Shown: piece by piece, positions 1-11,269 of the stretch | How positions within the stretch are numbered: position 1 is the first letter of the stretch | Layout: each line of letters opens with the position of its first letter | NCBI GenBank assembly: GCA_012934845.2 | Contig: WNNJ02003412.1 | Location: 1 to 64,000 of the forward strand | Length of the DNA: 64,000 nucleotides | Reading direction: 5' to 3' | Origin: Pomphorhynchus laevis | Taxonomy: Eukaryota; Acanthocephala; Palaeacanthocephala; Echinorhynchida; Pomphorhynchidae | The notes under the pieces: model-generated | Database searches by the model: none | The model's input: the letters and a program-made list of their open reading frames with translations, nothing else | Told to the model about the DNA's origin: nothing | Made by a program: the position numbers and the translations under genes

Positions 1-630
1 AGAATATGATGTCAGTAGCAATTGATACGGCTTTATTAGCTGACCAATCAAGATGGGCAGCGAGTAGATTAGTAACTGTCGAATAACCCTTACGGAAACC
101 ATGTTGCTCAGAAGCTATTACATTATTCTCACTGTAAAACTTGACCATATAACCATGTATAATTCGCTCTAACATTCTACAACATAAGCAAATAATACTT
201 ACTGGTCTATAATTGTCTGCTGAAGATCTATCCCCCTTTTTGAAGATGGGGTGAATGATCGATTGTTTCCACTCTTTTGGAAGATTCGTATCAATAATAG
301 ATTGTCGAAATATGTTACAAAGTGGTGTATATATTGAGTCTGCTATTCGACGAAGATATATCGAAGGTAACAAATCATCACCTTTGGAGTTTGTCTCTTT
401 AAGACGATGCAGTTCAGCTAAAACTTTCTCAGGAGTTATCAAATTAGCTATGTCTAAACTAGGATATGAAACACTAGCACCTCTTATCGTTTCACTGTTC
501 TGGATAGGTTCAGAATACTCGTTTGTAGTCTCTTTGTACAAGTAAAAATGCCTTGAGAACATCTCAGCAAGGTCGTCTTCAATAACGCTATCAAAATATT
601 GGCCAATTGTTTTATTAGCGTTCCTACTAC
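1..630 (-). pseudogene. LINE reverse transcriptase, N-terminal fingers (partial)
   Basis: The minus strand between about 630 and 1 translates into the usual start of a CR1-group RT: a linker with LDIANLITPEKVLAELHRLK and GDDLLPSIYLRRI, then LCNIFRQSI, LPKEWKQSIIHPIFKKGD, NYRPVSIICL, LERIIHGYMV and QHGFRKGYSTVTNLLA. These match RT motifs 0 to 2a. The catalytic palm is beyond position 1. The plus-strand open frame at 255-545 is only the shadow of this domain. Confidence in RT identity is high; the copy is incomplete only because of the window edge and the frame changes in the element. Confidence 0.88.
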
Positions 631-633
631 TAT

Positions 634-1907
634 TCACATATAGAAAGAGAGCTTTGGATCATGTCTACAACTATGAGCTAGACCATTTTCAAATAAATAG
701 CGCATATGTCGCTTTAAAGAATTGAAGAAATTTCTCGCCTGCTTATAAACACCATATTCACAAAACCCACCCTTAAAGCATTTGAAACTGAAGTCACGAG
801 CCTTCATCGCGGTAGCCAGCTCAGTATCAAACCAACGAGCGCTTTTCCGACTAGTCTTAGACTTCAAAGGTGAGAATTTTACCATTAGAGAATAAAGCGT
901 CACGCGAAAATGATCCCAGGCCTCGTCAACTCCGACAACAGCCGGATCAGGCCAACTTACTCTATGCAGCTTTGATGTAATAACATCATAGTTCGCCCGA
1001 AAAACATTAATCTGACGTTTGTACCGAGCATGATGAAACACCCTCATTTGTAAATTTAGCAAAACTTTAACTACACAGTGATCAGACAAACCAACAGGAG
1101 AATCATATTGGATACTACTGATTAATTGACTGTTTGTCGATAGGCAAAGATCAAGAAGGGAAGAACTACAACTTGAAAAGCGAGTATGTAAATCAACAAA
1201 TTGAGCAAGACCACAATAAGCAAAACACTCCATAAGGTCACAAGATTCACTATCACAAGTAGGAAGAACCGTATTCGAAGTCCATTCAACATCTGGCATA
1301 TTCATATCCCCAATTATCACAGTATCACAATCTCCTCGCGTATACAACTCTATCTCTTCAATGAGTTTCTTAGATATTGCCTTAGGAGCACGATACACAA
1401 GACCCAGTATGATGGGTGAGCTGTTATCAAACTTCACCTGACACCACAAACTCTCAACTCTATCAATAGACGACTTACTCAAAACGCGCACCTTAACTTC
1501 GTCTCTCATAAAGAGAGCTACGCCACCACCCCTACCCCTATCCGATCACTACGGAACAAAGAATAGCCTGGGATGGATACCTCAGCATCGGATACATCAC
1601 AATTAAGCCAAGATTCTGTAATACCAACTATAATTGGATTAACAGACTCGATCCTAAACTTTAGCTCATCGACTTTCTGTAACAAGCTCCGAACATTACA
1701 ATAAAATATACTATGACTTTTATTCACACCAGTGCGAGTAATAATATCATCTCTAGCAATCTGACACACTTCAGATCCCAAATCAGCTAGGCACTTATAT
1801 GCTGTAAGACCTTGCCAAAACCCTCCACATTCATGAGAGGCAATACATCTAATGGGGACCAACTGATTCGAATGCGTCGCCTCACTACTTGAAAATTTTG
1901 CACACAT
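634..1907 (-). pseudogene. LINE ORF2 endonuclease domain (APE/EEP type)
   Basis: The endonuclease is read from about 1800 to 634 on the minus strand. Visible motifs are FYCNVRSLLQKVDEL (N-terminal motif), GITESWLNCDVSDAEVSIPGY (TESWL motif), FRSDRIGVGVVA, then GLVYRAP, IIGDMNMPDVEW (the GDxN catalytic region), LLDLCLS and SPVGLSDHCVV (the SDH catalytic motif). A linker with CR1-type residues (SARWFDTELATAMKARD) follows before RT. The nuclease nicks target DNA for target-primed reverse transcription. The domain is split between two frames near 1515, so this copy is degraded. Confidence 0.88.
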
Positions 1908-2419
1908 AGATTGCTCTCACCAAGTGCAACACGAGATGCAAGTTCTTTCTTAGCTTGAGACAATTTCTCCCTTTGAAGAGCGTCAAGATCTTTTAAGAGA
2001 CTAACGTGGGATCCTTTTAAACGATATGAATTCCGAAGAATTAACTCAGCATGTGACTGCTCTCTAAATACGGCCTTGAGTAAACGCGGCCTATTACTAA
2101 GTGTATCACGCTTACCCAGTCGAAATAATGCAACGAGTTTTACACGTTTGACAATATCCACATTGCAAGAACCAAGTACCTGCGTCAATATAAATCTCAC
2201 ACTCTGGACGTCCTCGTTAAGACGTACTTGTGCGTTCTCAAATAAAGATTCTCTTACATTGGCCAGAATAACAGATCTACATCGATCAGCGGTGTGTTTC
2301 CTATTATTACCAATTTGCAATTCGAGACTGTCACGTGACACTTCGGATAGTGTATGTTGACTTATCGTTGACGCTTGTTCCTTCTTTTTGACAGTCCCAT
2401 TATCAGAAAATATGACCAT
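1787..2419 (-). pseudogene. LINE ORF1, C-terminal part
   Basis: This 210-residue frame follows the Cys-rich ORF1 piece and ends inside the beginning of ORF2. It is charged, with a probable helical segment (LLKDLDALQREKLSQAKKEL) near residues 140-160 and a pattern reminiscent of the RRM-like/coiled-coil ORF1 module found in plant and invertebrate LINEs (RVKLVALFRLGKRD, RPRLLKAVF). I infer that it is the RNA-binding half of ORF1 and do not recognise a specific family. It overlaps ORF2 by roughly 120 bases in another frame, a common arrangement in these elements. Confidence 0.5.
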
Positions 2420-2948
2420 GATTCAAAACCTGACAATATGTATTTTCATCATTAGTAACATCAGGTAAATGCACTGGAACATCCATGGCTACAGTCTCAC
2501 CCTCTACAGTTAAATCTATATTCATTGGATTATTTGCATGACTTGAGGAGGGATATATAGAGTTAAGACTTGAGGAGGGATATATAGAGTTAGAATAGCT
2601 TCCATCACTATGACTGGAATTTTCAACATTCTTAGTAGATTTGGAAATAAGAACTTCCTTACTTTGACCGGCACTTATGCTTTTTGGAATTGGTGGAGCT
2701 GATATTGGTCCAAGAGAATTACAACTCGACTGACCGACAACCAAGGGGGTAGATTCCGTCTTCAAATCATTTATCAAAGATGCGCAGCAGTACCCGCAGT
2801 AGAAAGATGCATTAGACAGAGCTGTTTTCTTTTCCCCGGGAACTGAAACACTTGTCCACACATGACAATCTTCACTTGAACACCGAACCTGATAATCCAC
2901 GAACTTGGCAGCATCACCTCGCTTTGTAGTCTTCCTCTGTTTGACCAT
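2403..2948 (-). pseudogene. LINE ORF1, N-terminal part (Cys-rich finger protein)
   Basis: This 181-residue open frame begins with a basic stretch (MVKQRKTTKR) and has a cysteine pattern of RCSSEDCHVW near residues 22-31 and YCGYCC near 70-75. That resembles the PHD-like zinc finger found at the start of ORF1 in many CR1-group LINEs. The middle is Ser/Asn-rich and contains a short internal duplication of SIYPSSS. It continues in another frame into the piece ending at 1787; the two frames overlap around 2403-2419, which points to a frameshift. The probable role is nucleic-acid-binding/chaperone activity for the LINE RNA, inferred from position rather than from a sequence match. Confidence 0.6.
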
Positions 2949-2990
2949 TATATGTATGTATATTCAGACTTTATCAGAGTAAAGTCTCTT

Positions 2991-3250
2991 GTGTAGATTT
3001 CAATAAAGATTGTGTCCAATAAATCTTTTTCAATAAAGATTTCAATAAGGATTGAGTTGACTAATCCAGAATTGTTTCAATTTTCTTGATTTCGCATTGT
3101 AATTTGCTGCAGAGCGACGTCAATCTTCAATTCTGGTGTATTTACTTTAGATCTCAAACTTTTTTAAGGTGATCAGATCAGATAACTTCAATCAGAAAAT
3201 CTTCAATTCTGGTGTATTTACTTTAGATTGTATGTTATTTTATTGTAAAT
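2991..3250. other. Probable LINE 5' leader with a 30-bp direct repeat
   Basis: Upstream of the LINE ORF1 start there is a non-coding stretch with short T-rich repeats (caataaagat units near 3001-3050). It also has an exact 30-bp direct repeat at 3123-3152 and 3199-3228. CR1-group LINEs often carry internally repetitive 5' leaders, so this is probably the element's 5' UTR and promoter. No coding potential is visible. The outer boundary of the element is not certain. Confidence 0.4.
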
Positions 3251-3269
3251 AGTTATTTGTTAGCAGCTT

Positions 3270-3377
3270 AGAATTTCAAACATTAATATTATTTAATTAT
3301 TAAATTTTGATTTAGAATTATTATGTTTTGTTTATTTTATAATTATATTAAATACGTAGACTCAGTTAGCTGATTTA
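3270..3377 (+). repeat. Penelope-type terminal module, right end only
   Basis: This stretch ends with aaatacgtagactcagttag followed by ctgattt, preceded by an AT-rich lead-in (ttttgatttagaattattatg). The same block closes the complete terminal modules at 36045-36375, 43200-43545 and 47310-47665. Only the right part of the module is present here. Beyond it, from 3378, sequence composition changes, suggesting an insertion boundary. Confidence 0.7.
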
Positions 3378-3666
3378 ATTCCCTCATTATGTACCCATTA
3401 ACGAAGGATATTCTCAATGAATTCTCCATAGTCTTTACCGAGGTAAAAATAACTCTATTTGTACACTTCCCAGCGAAAGCTCTCAAAAACGTGGGAAATA
3501 AATTATGCCTCGCAGTCGGTTTGATGGCATTTATAATACATAAATTTGATTGCTTCGACACTGGGGGAAGCATCCCCGAGTTAATTTTAGAATGGTACAA
3601 AGCATTACCTTCATCATTGCTGGAATTAGCTTTAAAAGAATAAATTGTGCTTTTCACCTGATCCAA
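3378..3666 (-). other. Unrecognised exon-like open stretch
   Basis: A GC-richer 290-bp block is open on both strands (minus 107 codons, plus 84 codons). The minus reading has a more protein-like composition (IINAIKPTARHNLFPTFL, FAGKCTNRVIFTSV) than the plus reading. I do not recognise it. It lies between a Penelope terminal fragment and the tail of a LINE, so a transposable-element origin is more likely than a host exon. There is no visible start context or neighbouring exon. Confidence 0.15.
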
Positions 3667-3789
3667 ATCAACTTATTATTAGTATTATTTATTACAAGAC
3701 TTTGACACATAAAAGAGTCATTTTGTCTGATCACAATATTAAGAAAAGGAAAAAAAGAAAGAAAAAAGTAGTTCAGCAATAATAAATTG

Positions 3790-4083
3790 TCACATATAGT
3801 TATATATTTCCTGCAAAGAATCTTCTCCTTTTATCCACATGCTCAGCGCATTCTGGAAAGATTTGTACTGTGCCATAGACACGATCGAATTCGGCAATCG
3901 GTTCCATAGGTTTACCGCTCTGTGAGATAATCGCAAGTATCGATGACATTTCCCGTGTGATTGCACAACAACTGATAAAGAGTGTCCTCTGTGGCTAGGG
4001 CGATCATTTAGAATAACGGATTCCGATGGAAAACCAGGAAAGACATGGATCATTCGCCATAACTGTAATAAATCATTGTACAC
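3790..4083 (-). pseudogene. LINE ORF2 C-terminal tail fragment
   Basis: The 97-codon frame carries the short conserved C-terminal block of CR1-group ORF2 proteins (SHRAVNLWNRLPNSIVSMAQ, then FQNALSMWI). It lies just downstream of the RT fragment on the same strand, separated by a degenerate stretch that still reads as CSGLRNIAYCDRLSKLN. The function of this tail in LINEs is poorly defined. Confidence 0.75.
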
Positions 4084-4191
4084 ATATCTCTTGTAAACTG
4101 AAGTAATATTTAGTTTGCTTAGTCTATCACAGTAGGCGATGTTCCGAAGACCAGAACATAGCTTGGAAAATCATCGAAGAATCTTTTCTAA

Positions 4192-4839
4192 TTAGTTTAT
4201 TTCACCACGCGTAGAAGGAAAAGTCGCCGGCGAAGCATAATCAATGATTGGTATGATCAACGCCTTATATAATAGTGAGAACTGAGACGGTGGAAGCGAA
4301 CTAAAGGTATTTTTGATCATGTAAATAATTTTTCTCGACGTGCTGCATATATTTTCAGTATTGAGGTCGGTTTTAAACGAATTCTGAACAATTATCCCAA
4401 GATCTTTTGTATACGAATTTGTGGGAATAATCTCACCGCAAACAGAATAATCATTTGGTAAATCACTACGACCAAATCTGAGGTGGACACATTTAGTAAT
4501 GTTAATCATGATTCCGGTCAGTTCGCTCCACCTATTAACCATATTTATGTCATCTTGTAAGTGTTGCATATCGGCATAGCATGTAATGACATTCCATATT
4601 TTAAGATCATCCGGGAATGCTAATTTTTTACATTTTAGAGAGCGTAGCAAACTATTCAGAAATATGACGAATAATAATGGACCCAACACCGATCCCTGAG
4701 GAACACCCATTGATAAATTTGACGGTCTAGATAGACAATTTCCAACTCGAACCCTGAAAGAACGATTAGATAAGAAAGCGTGAATCCAGCGAATAATAGG
4801 AATTTCAATTCCGTAATCTGCAGGAGCATCAATCAACAT
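4192..4839 (-). pseudogene. LINE RT palm/thumb coding fragment
   Basis: A 215-codon frame within the 3' half LINE contains the RT core: RSFRVRVGNCLSR, SMGVPQGSVLGPLLFVI (motif B), KLAFPDDLKIWNVI (motif C with P where Ala is usual), then MVNRWSELTGIMINITKC and SYTKDLGIIVQNSF (motif E-like KxLGI). The enzyme would copy LINE RNA into DNA at a nicked target. The altered motif C and the stop at 4192 imply a dead copy. Confidence 0.85.
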
Positions 4840-4939
4840 ATTGGGGGGGGAACCCTATCAAAGGCCCAGAAAAGAAATTTTTCTTTTCACCAGAAAAATC
4901 AGCAGGAAGTAAAGAGCTTTGATGCTCCGACAATATTTT

Positions 4940-5340
4940 TTACTGCACATTTTTCTGTATGTTCTTCACGAATAAAAATTATTAGAATTAAATACTCATA
5001 TATCATCAATGTAACGAAACGTATATTTTATATCTTTATAAAATATACGTATTTATATATACGTAATATATATAATATATATTACGTATATAAAATATAT
5101 ATTATATTTATTATAATATATATTATATATATTATATATTATATTATATTTATTATAATATATTATAAATATATTATATTTATATATTATATTTATATAA
5201 TATATAAATATAATATATATTATTATATTTAATAATATATCGTATATATTATATATATTATATATAATATATATCGTATATATTATATTTATTTATATTA
5301 CGTATATAAAATATACGTAATATATATATATTTATTTCGA
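4940..5340. repeat. AT-rich palindromic (TA)-type tract
   Basis: From about 5030 to 5335 the sequence is almost only A and T, with repeated atatattatat and acgtatata units that are self-complementary. It includes mirrored ends (tatacgtatttatatatacg near 5045 and cgtatataaaatatacg near 5292). This is low-complexity DNA likely to extrude as cruciforms. The open frames across it are compositional artefacts. Confidence 0.8.
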
Positions 5341-5379
5341 CATATTTTTGCATATTTTCAAAACTTATTTTATAGCAAT

Positions 5380-5475
5380 TATTTATTATAATTATTTACG
5401 TATTTACTATTATTAGCATATTTCATTTTATAATTATATTAAATACGTAGACTTAGTTATATGATCTGATTTATA
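5380..5475 (+). repeat. Penelope-type terminal module, right end only
   Basis: The block attatattaaatacgtagac followed by ttagttatatgatctgattt matches the conserved right edge of the terminal module seen in full at 36045-36375. Here only about the last 90 bases survive, directly after the palindromic AT tract. Confidence 0.6.
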
Positions 5476-5640
5476 AAATTACGATTTATTTTTACACAGT
5501 TTGAACACATTCAAAATTCTATCAAGTTTAAAAATAGGTCATCTGCAAATGGGCTACTATTAACTCTCATTGAAACAATTTATTTTTTAAATATAGATGG
5601 TTCAAATTTTTAATAATATTAATTTATCAAAATGTTAAAA
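5476..5640. other. Gene-free AT-rich spacer
   Basis: I see no coding or structural signal here beyond A/T richness. The far end (about 5620-5640) is probably the A/T-rich 3' tail of the adjacent LINE. Confidence 0.5.
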
Positions 5641-7126
5641 AATAATAATTTTTTAAAGTGGCAAATGCGTGCCAGCGCACGCTTACATGACCACAACAAA
5701 ACAAAAATGTAAATCATGTGTCGAGAAGGTGTGAACGGTGCAGGTGGTTGAATGTGATAAAGGAGGGTGCGCGGTGGACGTCGAGAGGGAATTGATTCCA
5801 GGCGAGTGATGCGGCAACGAGGAAGGATCGGAGACCGTAGTTGTTGGAATAATATGGAACGTGGATTAAGAAGGAATGACGGGAACGCAGCGATAGGGAA
5901 GTGGGGCGAGTGTCGTCTAAGAAAGGAAGTTTGATGAACGATGGGGAGTCGACAGCGATGAGACGAAAAGTAACGAGAAGGCGGAGTTTGATGCGGATGT
6001 GGATGGTGGGCCAGGAGAGTTGGGCAAATATGTGGATGTGTGGTCGAAGCGACGGAGACGAAAGAGCACTCGAACGGCAGTGTTGATTATTCGTTGTAGG
6101 AGGAAGGATTATGGATTTTGGAGAGTTGGCGAAAAGGCTAAGGCAGTAATCGATTTTAGGAAAAAGAAGCGATGAAAGAAGAGACATACAAGAACGGAAG
6201 TCGATAGGGGGATACGGCGGATGTCACGAAGAATTAAGTTAGACGAGCGGATGTTGTCACGGACGAAGGGTTTAAGGGAAAGGTGATCATCGATTTGGAA
6301 GCCTAAGAAAGTGAAATTGTGGATTATGGGGTTGATCGATGAGGCAAAAGATACAGTGGGAGGAGATATGTTTGGTTTACGGGGTAGGATCTACATTATT
6401 TTGGACTTGTCGGAGTTTAGAACGAGATGGAGATTGGAGAGACGTTTGTAGATAGAAGAAATACAGTTGGAGGCAGAAACGCCGATATCGTGTATGCGAT
6501 GTGCAGGTGCAGGAGCATAGATGAGAATGTCATCGGTGTATTGCATGACGTTAAAGGAGTAAGGTTTGATAAACGGATAAAGATCGCCAAGCAGAAGAGA
6601 GAAATGCAGGGGACTTAGGACAGAACCTTGTGGGATCCCGCAAAATTTAGGAATGGGTGGGGAGGATGACGAATTAGAATAGACGCGAAAAGAACGGTCT
6701 GATAGATATGAGTCAAACTATTCTACGGAGGAGGAAGAAAAGCCGTAATCATAACGAAGGCGAGAAAGGAGGACGGAGTTGTCGACAATGTCGAATGCGG
6801 AGGAGAGGTCGAGGGAGATGAGAGCACTATATAGAGCTTTGTCTCGAGAAATAAGTAAGTCGTTGTAAACTTTCATGCAGGCGATTTCTGTGGTGTGATT
6901 GGAGCGGAAAGCGGATTGGAAAGGAGGTTACAGATTGGATGAAGAGAGATAAGCGTTTATCTGTATTAAGATGAGGCATTTTAAGAGCTTAGAAAGAGTA
7001 GGGAGTAGTAAAACGGGGCAATAGCTAGAAGGAAGGGAGGGGTCGAGCGATTGTTTCTTAAGAAGGGGACGAACGATTCGGATTTCTATTGTGAAGGGAA
7101 GATACTACTGCGGATGAATGAGTTAA
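5641..7126 (-). mobile_element. LINE with YTDD RT, 3' part (RT to 3' end)
   Basis: The minus strand from 7126 to 5641 reads LFNSFIRSSIFPS (RT fingers), a stretch with FAFRSNHT and FDIVDNSVLLSRLRYDYGF, then FCGIPQGSVLSPLHF (motif B), MQYTDDILIYAPA (motif C, intact YTDD) and LHLVLNSDKSKIM. The C-terminal frame at 5714-6187 has FPKIDYCLSLFANSP and YGLRSFLVAASLAWNQFP. The 3' end (gtggtcatgtaagcgtgc near 5670-5690 on the minus strand) is shared with the copy at 17027-17390. Several frame changes are present. The 5' part of the same LINE resumes at 12313, on the far side of the Ty3/gypsy fossil. Confidence 0.88.
5714..6187 (-). pseudogene. LINE RT thumb and C-terminal tail
   Basis: This 157-codon frame holds the end of the LINE ORF2. 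It begins at the thumb (SLLFPKIDYCLSLFAN), passes an unconserved linker and ends with the LRSFLVAASLAWNQFPLDVH block that CR1/Jockey-type ORF2 proteins carry before the stop. The same tail is recognisable on the plus strand at 17060-17310, which shows the family is repeated in this genome. Confidence 0.85.
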
Positions 7127-7131
7127 ATAAG
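7127..7131 (+). repeat. 5-bp target-site duplication (left) of the Ty3/gypsy fossil
   Basis: ATAAG immediately before the left LTR is repeated at 12308-12312 after the right LTR. A 5-bp duplication is the standard integration footprint of this element type and fixes both ends of the insertion. Confidence 0.85.
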
Positions 7132-7250
7132 TGTAGTTTCATATTGATCACTATCTTGTTTATAAAGTTTACTATCTTGTTTATATCTATTATTACCTAT
7201 TACTATTTGTAGATTCGTGAATAAAAGCCATTTTATTCTCTTTGGTTATC
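7132..7250 (+). repeat. Left LTR of the Ty3/gypsy fossil
   Basis: A stretch of about 119 bp starting TGTAG and ending near ggttatcaca shares tgatcactatcttgtttat, cctattac and tttggttatcac with the sequence at 10997-11074. It is flanked outside by ATAAG. The short LTR length is within the range of invertebrate Ty3/gypsy elements. The exact 3' edge is uncertain by a few bases. Confidence 0.75.
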
Positions 7251-10200
7251 ACAATTTTATTCACGAATTGTCTGGAATTGTGATTGATGGAATCTCTGTT
7301 CAAGCCGGATACGCTTAAACTGACCATAGACTGTCCTGATGTAGAACGCGAATGGCGCCACTGGCCATATCGCTTTGAAACTTTCATTAAACGTCTCAAA
7401 ATTGATTCTGCAGATGACAAACTTGATCTTCTGAAAATATCAATTTCAGATCAGTTATTTGATAAGATCGAAGAATGTCCAAAATATGACTCAGCAATGG
7501 ATTTACTCGACAAATCATTCATAAAAGCTACAAATTCGGTTTACAAACGACATTTGTTATGCTCGGCCAGACAAGCTCTAGATGAATCGATATCTAATTA
7601 TGTGGATCGTCTTGAAACGCTTGCTCGTCAATATACTTTTAAGGATGTGAAAGCTGCTGCGTTATATTCTCATTTACGATTCATTTATTACGGGATTGCA
7701 GTCAAATGAAATTCGCCAGCGCATACTCGAAACCAATGACATTGATAAAAATAAAGCGTTTCAAGTCGCTCGAACAATTGAAGCAGCCCAAATTCAATCA
7801 AACGAATATCGACACACATCCGAATTCACAGTAAATGCTATGAAAGAGACCCAAAACTCTAAACTAAATACTGATAACTCAGAAAATGAAGAATCTATTG
7901 CTCTAGTTCAAAAGATAAGCAAGAAAAAATGCTACTTTTGTTGTGGAGCTATGCATACCCGCAATCGTTGTCCAGCCCGGGATGCTGAATGTTCATTTTG
8001 CTCAAAACGTGGGCACTACGAGAAAGTTTGTCGAGCTAAGATGTTTTGATCGCGGCAAAAATATAATCGTAGTACTCAACCATACACGTCCGACTGTGAA
8101 TCACTTAATATCATCTCTTGTCAAAATGCGAATAGTGATGCACCAAAGCTAAACGACATGACTGTACAAGTTCGTGTTGGGACTCAAAAGCTGGATGCGC
8201 TTATCGACACTGGAAGCTCTTCCAATTTCGTCGATTCGTCAGTAATTCGCAAATTAGGTGTTCCTACAGAATCTTGTTGTGCTAGGATTTCTATGGCTGA
8301 TTCATCGTTTACCTCTGTATGCGATGAACGATGTGTGATATCGATATCTTACTGTAATCGCAACTATTCTGACGTTAAATGTTTCGTCATGCCTCACCTA
8401 TGCCGTGATTTGATACTTGGTCATCCATTCTTGCGCTTACATTCAAGTATTTCCATTCGACTTCGAGGAAATAATAAGCAAGAGACATTGACAATTGGAC
8501 AATTATCTAGCATGAAAATCAATTTACCGTAGTTATTTTCAGACGATTTTAAAGACTGGAAACCTGTAGCAATTCCGTCTCGACGACGTAATATCGAAGA
8601 TAATCGCTTCATTGCTTTGGAAGTAAAACGAATGTTGGCCGAGGGACTCATAGAGCACAGTCGATCGCCATAGCACGCAAGTTCTTATTGCAAACAGGGA
8701 AGGACGTCGACGTCTTGTTGTAGATTATTCACAGACAGTAAATAGATTCACTGTACTTGACGCTTATCCCATGCCCGAATAGACGACTTGATTGATACCA
8801 TATCGAGCAATAACGTGTTTAGCACTCTAGATCTCAAAAGTGCTTATCATCAAGTTCCCTTACGAGCAAACGAAAAAATTTGACGGCATTCGAGGCTTAT
8901 GGTAAACTCTATCAATTTCAGCGAATGCCATTCGGACTCACGAATGCTGTGGCCGCTTCCCAACGAATAATCAACGAGATCATAGAGAAAGAAAACTTAA
9001 CCGGCACATACTCATATCTCGACGGCATTATTGTGTGCCGCAAAACCAGCAAGAACACGATACAAATCTGGCAAACTTTCGTGAAGTTGCGTCTAAGTAC
9101 CGAATAACACTAAATGAACCAAAGTGTATTTTTAATAAGATGATGATCAATATTCTGGGATATCAAGTTGGCAATGGTATTAAACGGCCTGATCCTAATC
9201 GTGTCTTACCTTTGCGAGAACTGCACGTACCTCAAAATAAACGTCAGCTGCGAAGAATTGTTGGCCTCTTCTCTCATTATTCCAAATGGATTCAAAATAT
9301 TTCGTCGCAGATTCGTCCGTCAGCTGAAACTACGAATTTTCTTAATGCACCGGTAGCAAGGCGCTCTTTTGATCTAATTCGTGATCTCATTATTTCAGTT
9401 ACACTAACACCCATCGATTTCAACAAGACATTTACAGTTGAGACTGACGCCTCTCTTCATGCCATCGGTGCCGTATTAATACATGATAACAAACCCGTTG
9501 CCTTTTATTCACATACCCTTAGCAAGATTGCCGTTGGACATTCCGCTATTGAGAAGGAGGCCCTCGCCATCGTCGAAGCATTACGATATTGAAGGCACTA
9601 TTTGTCTGGTCGAACTTTCAATGTTCTAACTGATCAAAGGTCCGTCTCATTTATATTTAACAGGAATCATAAGAGTAAAATAAAAAATGAAACGGTGCAA
9701 AGATGGCATCTCGATTTATCTGAATTTAAGTATTGCATCATTTATCGGCCTGGAAAGTTGAATTGTGTGGCCGACTCAATGTCTAGGGATATCTGTGCAT
9801 CAAGTTACGGGTATTTCAACAAACAAAATATTTAAAGCTCCTTTACGAACTTCACGCAACACTTTGCCACCCTGGAGTCAATCGTTTGTACCATTTTATT
9901 CAATCGAATAAATTCCCATATAGCTCTCAATACGTTCGTTATGTTGTATCTCATTGTATTACATATTCTTTGTTGAAACCGAAGTTCTTTAAGCATCCAA
10001 AGACCGCCCTCATCAGAGCTACGAAACCCTTCGAAAGGATATCACTTGACTTTAAAGGGCCATTGCCTAGTTCATCAGGCTAGAAATATTTGATGACAGT
10101 CATCGATGAATATTCTCGGTATCCATTTGCTTTCGCATGCCGAGATATGTCCACACAAACAGTGATTAATTGTCTACGCAGCATTGTGTCAATATTTGGC

Positions 10201-10996
10201 CCCCCCCTTGTATTTGTACATTCCGATGGCGGGTCATCTTTCATGTCGAAAGAATTCACAGATTATCTGAGCAGTATTGGTACGGTAGCAAGTCATTCTT
10301 CTCCGTACAATCCGGTCAGTAACGGACAAATCGAGCGTTACAACGGCATTTTATGGAGCGCTATACTTTTGCGGCTTAGAGACTACAATCGTCCTGTTGA
10401 TGCTTGGGAAACTGTTCTCACTGAATGTCTTCAGTCTATCCGGGGACTATTATGTACCACTACCGATTCGATACCCCACGATCGTATCTTTAACTTCCCT
10501 AGACGTCCGCTAGCAAAATTCAACTTGCCCAAATGGCTATGTAATCCCGGTCCTGTATTCGTACGAAACTTCTACAAGCATGATAAATATGACGATAAAT
10601 TGCTTATAGCAAAACTGATAAACGCTAATTCTAACACTGCACATATTGAATTTCCATCTGGGAAGGAAGCGAATATATCAACTCGGCATCTATCTCGTTG
10701 TCCTTCAGAAACCTGCATTTACAAGGATCCAAGCAATGTGGATATTTATAATCCTGGAACATTAAGGACCGATGACGACAACAGTCTAGACAGTTTTGAT
10801 ACTAACCAGCTGTCTGGAGATAATAACAATGGAAAGAAATATGATGTCTCAGACAATATCGATAAGAACGTGAACTCAAAGAAGACTTAAATTCCCGATG
10901 CAAACCTTCATCCTGTAGCTACTCAAGAATTCTACCGACGAAGTACCAGGAGTCGAAGAAGTCCAGCTTACTTCCAAAATTATCACATGGGATGAA

Positions 10997-11074
10997 TGTG
11001 GTATCACATTGATCACTATCTTGTTTATTTCTGTATTTATCCACTACCTATTACTTAAAGTGTTTGGTTATCAC
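10997..11074 (+). repeat. Right LTR of the Ty3/gypsy fossil, left segment
   Basis: This is the right-hand copy of the LTR, shorter than the left one, interrupted at its 3' edge by the hAT transposon. The last few LTR bases reappear at 12303-12307, just before the ATAAG target duplication. Together these bounds date the hAT insertion as later than the retrotransposon insertion. Confidence 0.75.
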
Positions 11075-11269
11075 CAGGGCAACTAAAAAATTGACTTTAA
11101 AACTTAAACAATTGACCTATCAAAGTCAAATAATTGATCTAAAAATTGACCTAACATAATATTCTTAAAATTTCATATATAACAATTATTTGATATAAAA
11201 TATTGTTTAAAATAGTGATTACAACACTAAATAAGAACAGTAAAACAAGAGATACTTTTTAGTTAGAGT

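Larger units (their letters stand above)
1..2990 (-). mobile_element. CR1-like non-LTR retrotransposon (LINE), cut by the window edge
   Basis: Reading the minus strand from about 2990 towards 1 gives, in order, an ORF1 with a cysteine-rich N-terminus, an apurinic-type endonuclease and the beginning of a reverse transcriptase. This is the usual layout of CR1/L2/Jockey-group LINEs, which copy themselves by target-primed reverse transcription. The RT N-terminal part lies between 1 and about 630 and shows IFKKGDRSSADNYRPVSI and a downstream QHGFRKGYST, both typical of the RT fingers. The rest of RT and the 3' end lie outside the window. ORF1 and ORF2 overlap around 1787-1907. The copy carries frame changes (ORF1 near 2410, ORF2 near 1515 and 630), so it is probably dead. 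The LINE assignment is firm; the exact clade is inferred. Confidence 0.9.
3667..4870 (-). mobile_element. CR1-like LINE, 3' half (RT palm, thumb and C-terminus)
   Basis: Read on the minus strand from 4870 to 3667. The RT starts at WAFDRVPPP (motif A region), continues with GIEIPIIRWIHAFLSNR, MGVPQGSVLGPLLFVIFLN (motif B), FPDDLKIW (motif C; the family usually has FADD), MINITKCVHLRF, and a thumb region with FSLLYKALIIPIIDYASP. After a stop near 4190 the C-terminal block SHRAVNLWNRLPNSIV, typical of CR1-group LINE tails, follows and ends near 3790. A (taataa)-type run near 3670-3690 could be the 3' microsatellite of this group. The copy lacks RT fingers and endonuclease. It may be the continuation of the LINE at 13690-15200, pushed away by later insertions; this is inference. 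Confidence 0.85.

Noticed and set aside
4780-5232. 150-codon plus frame across the AT-rich palindromic tract
   Set aside because: It is the shadow of a minus-strand LINE followed by low-complexity Ile/Tyr/Lys codons.
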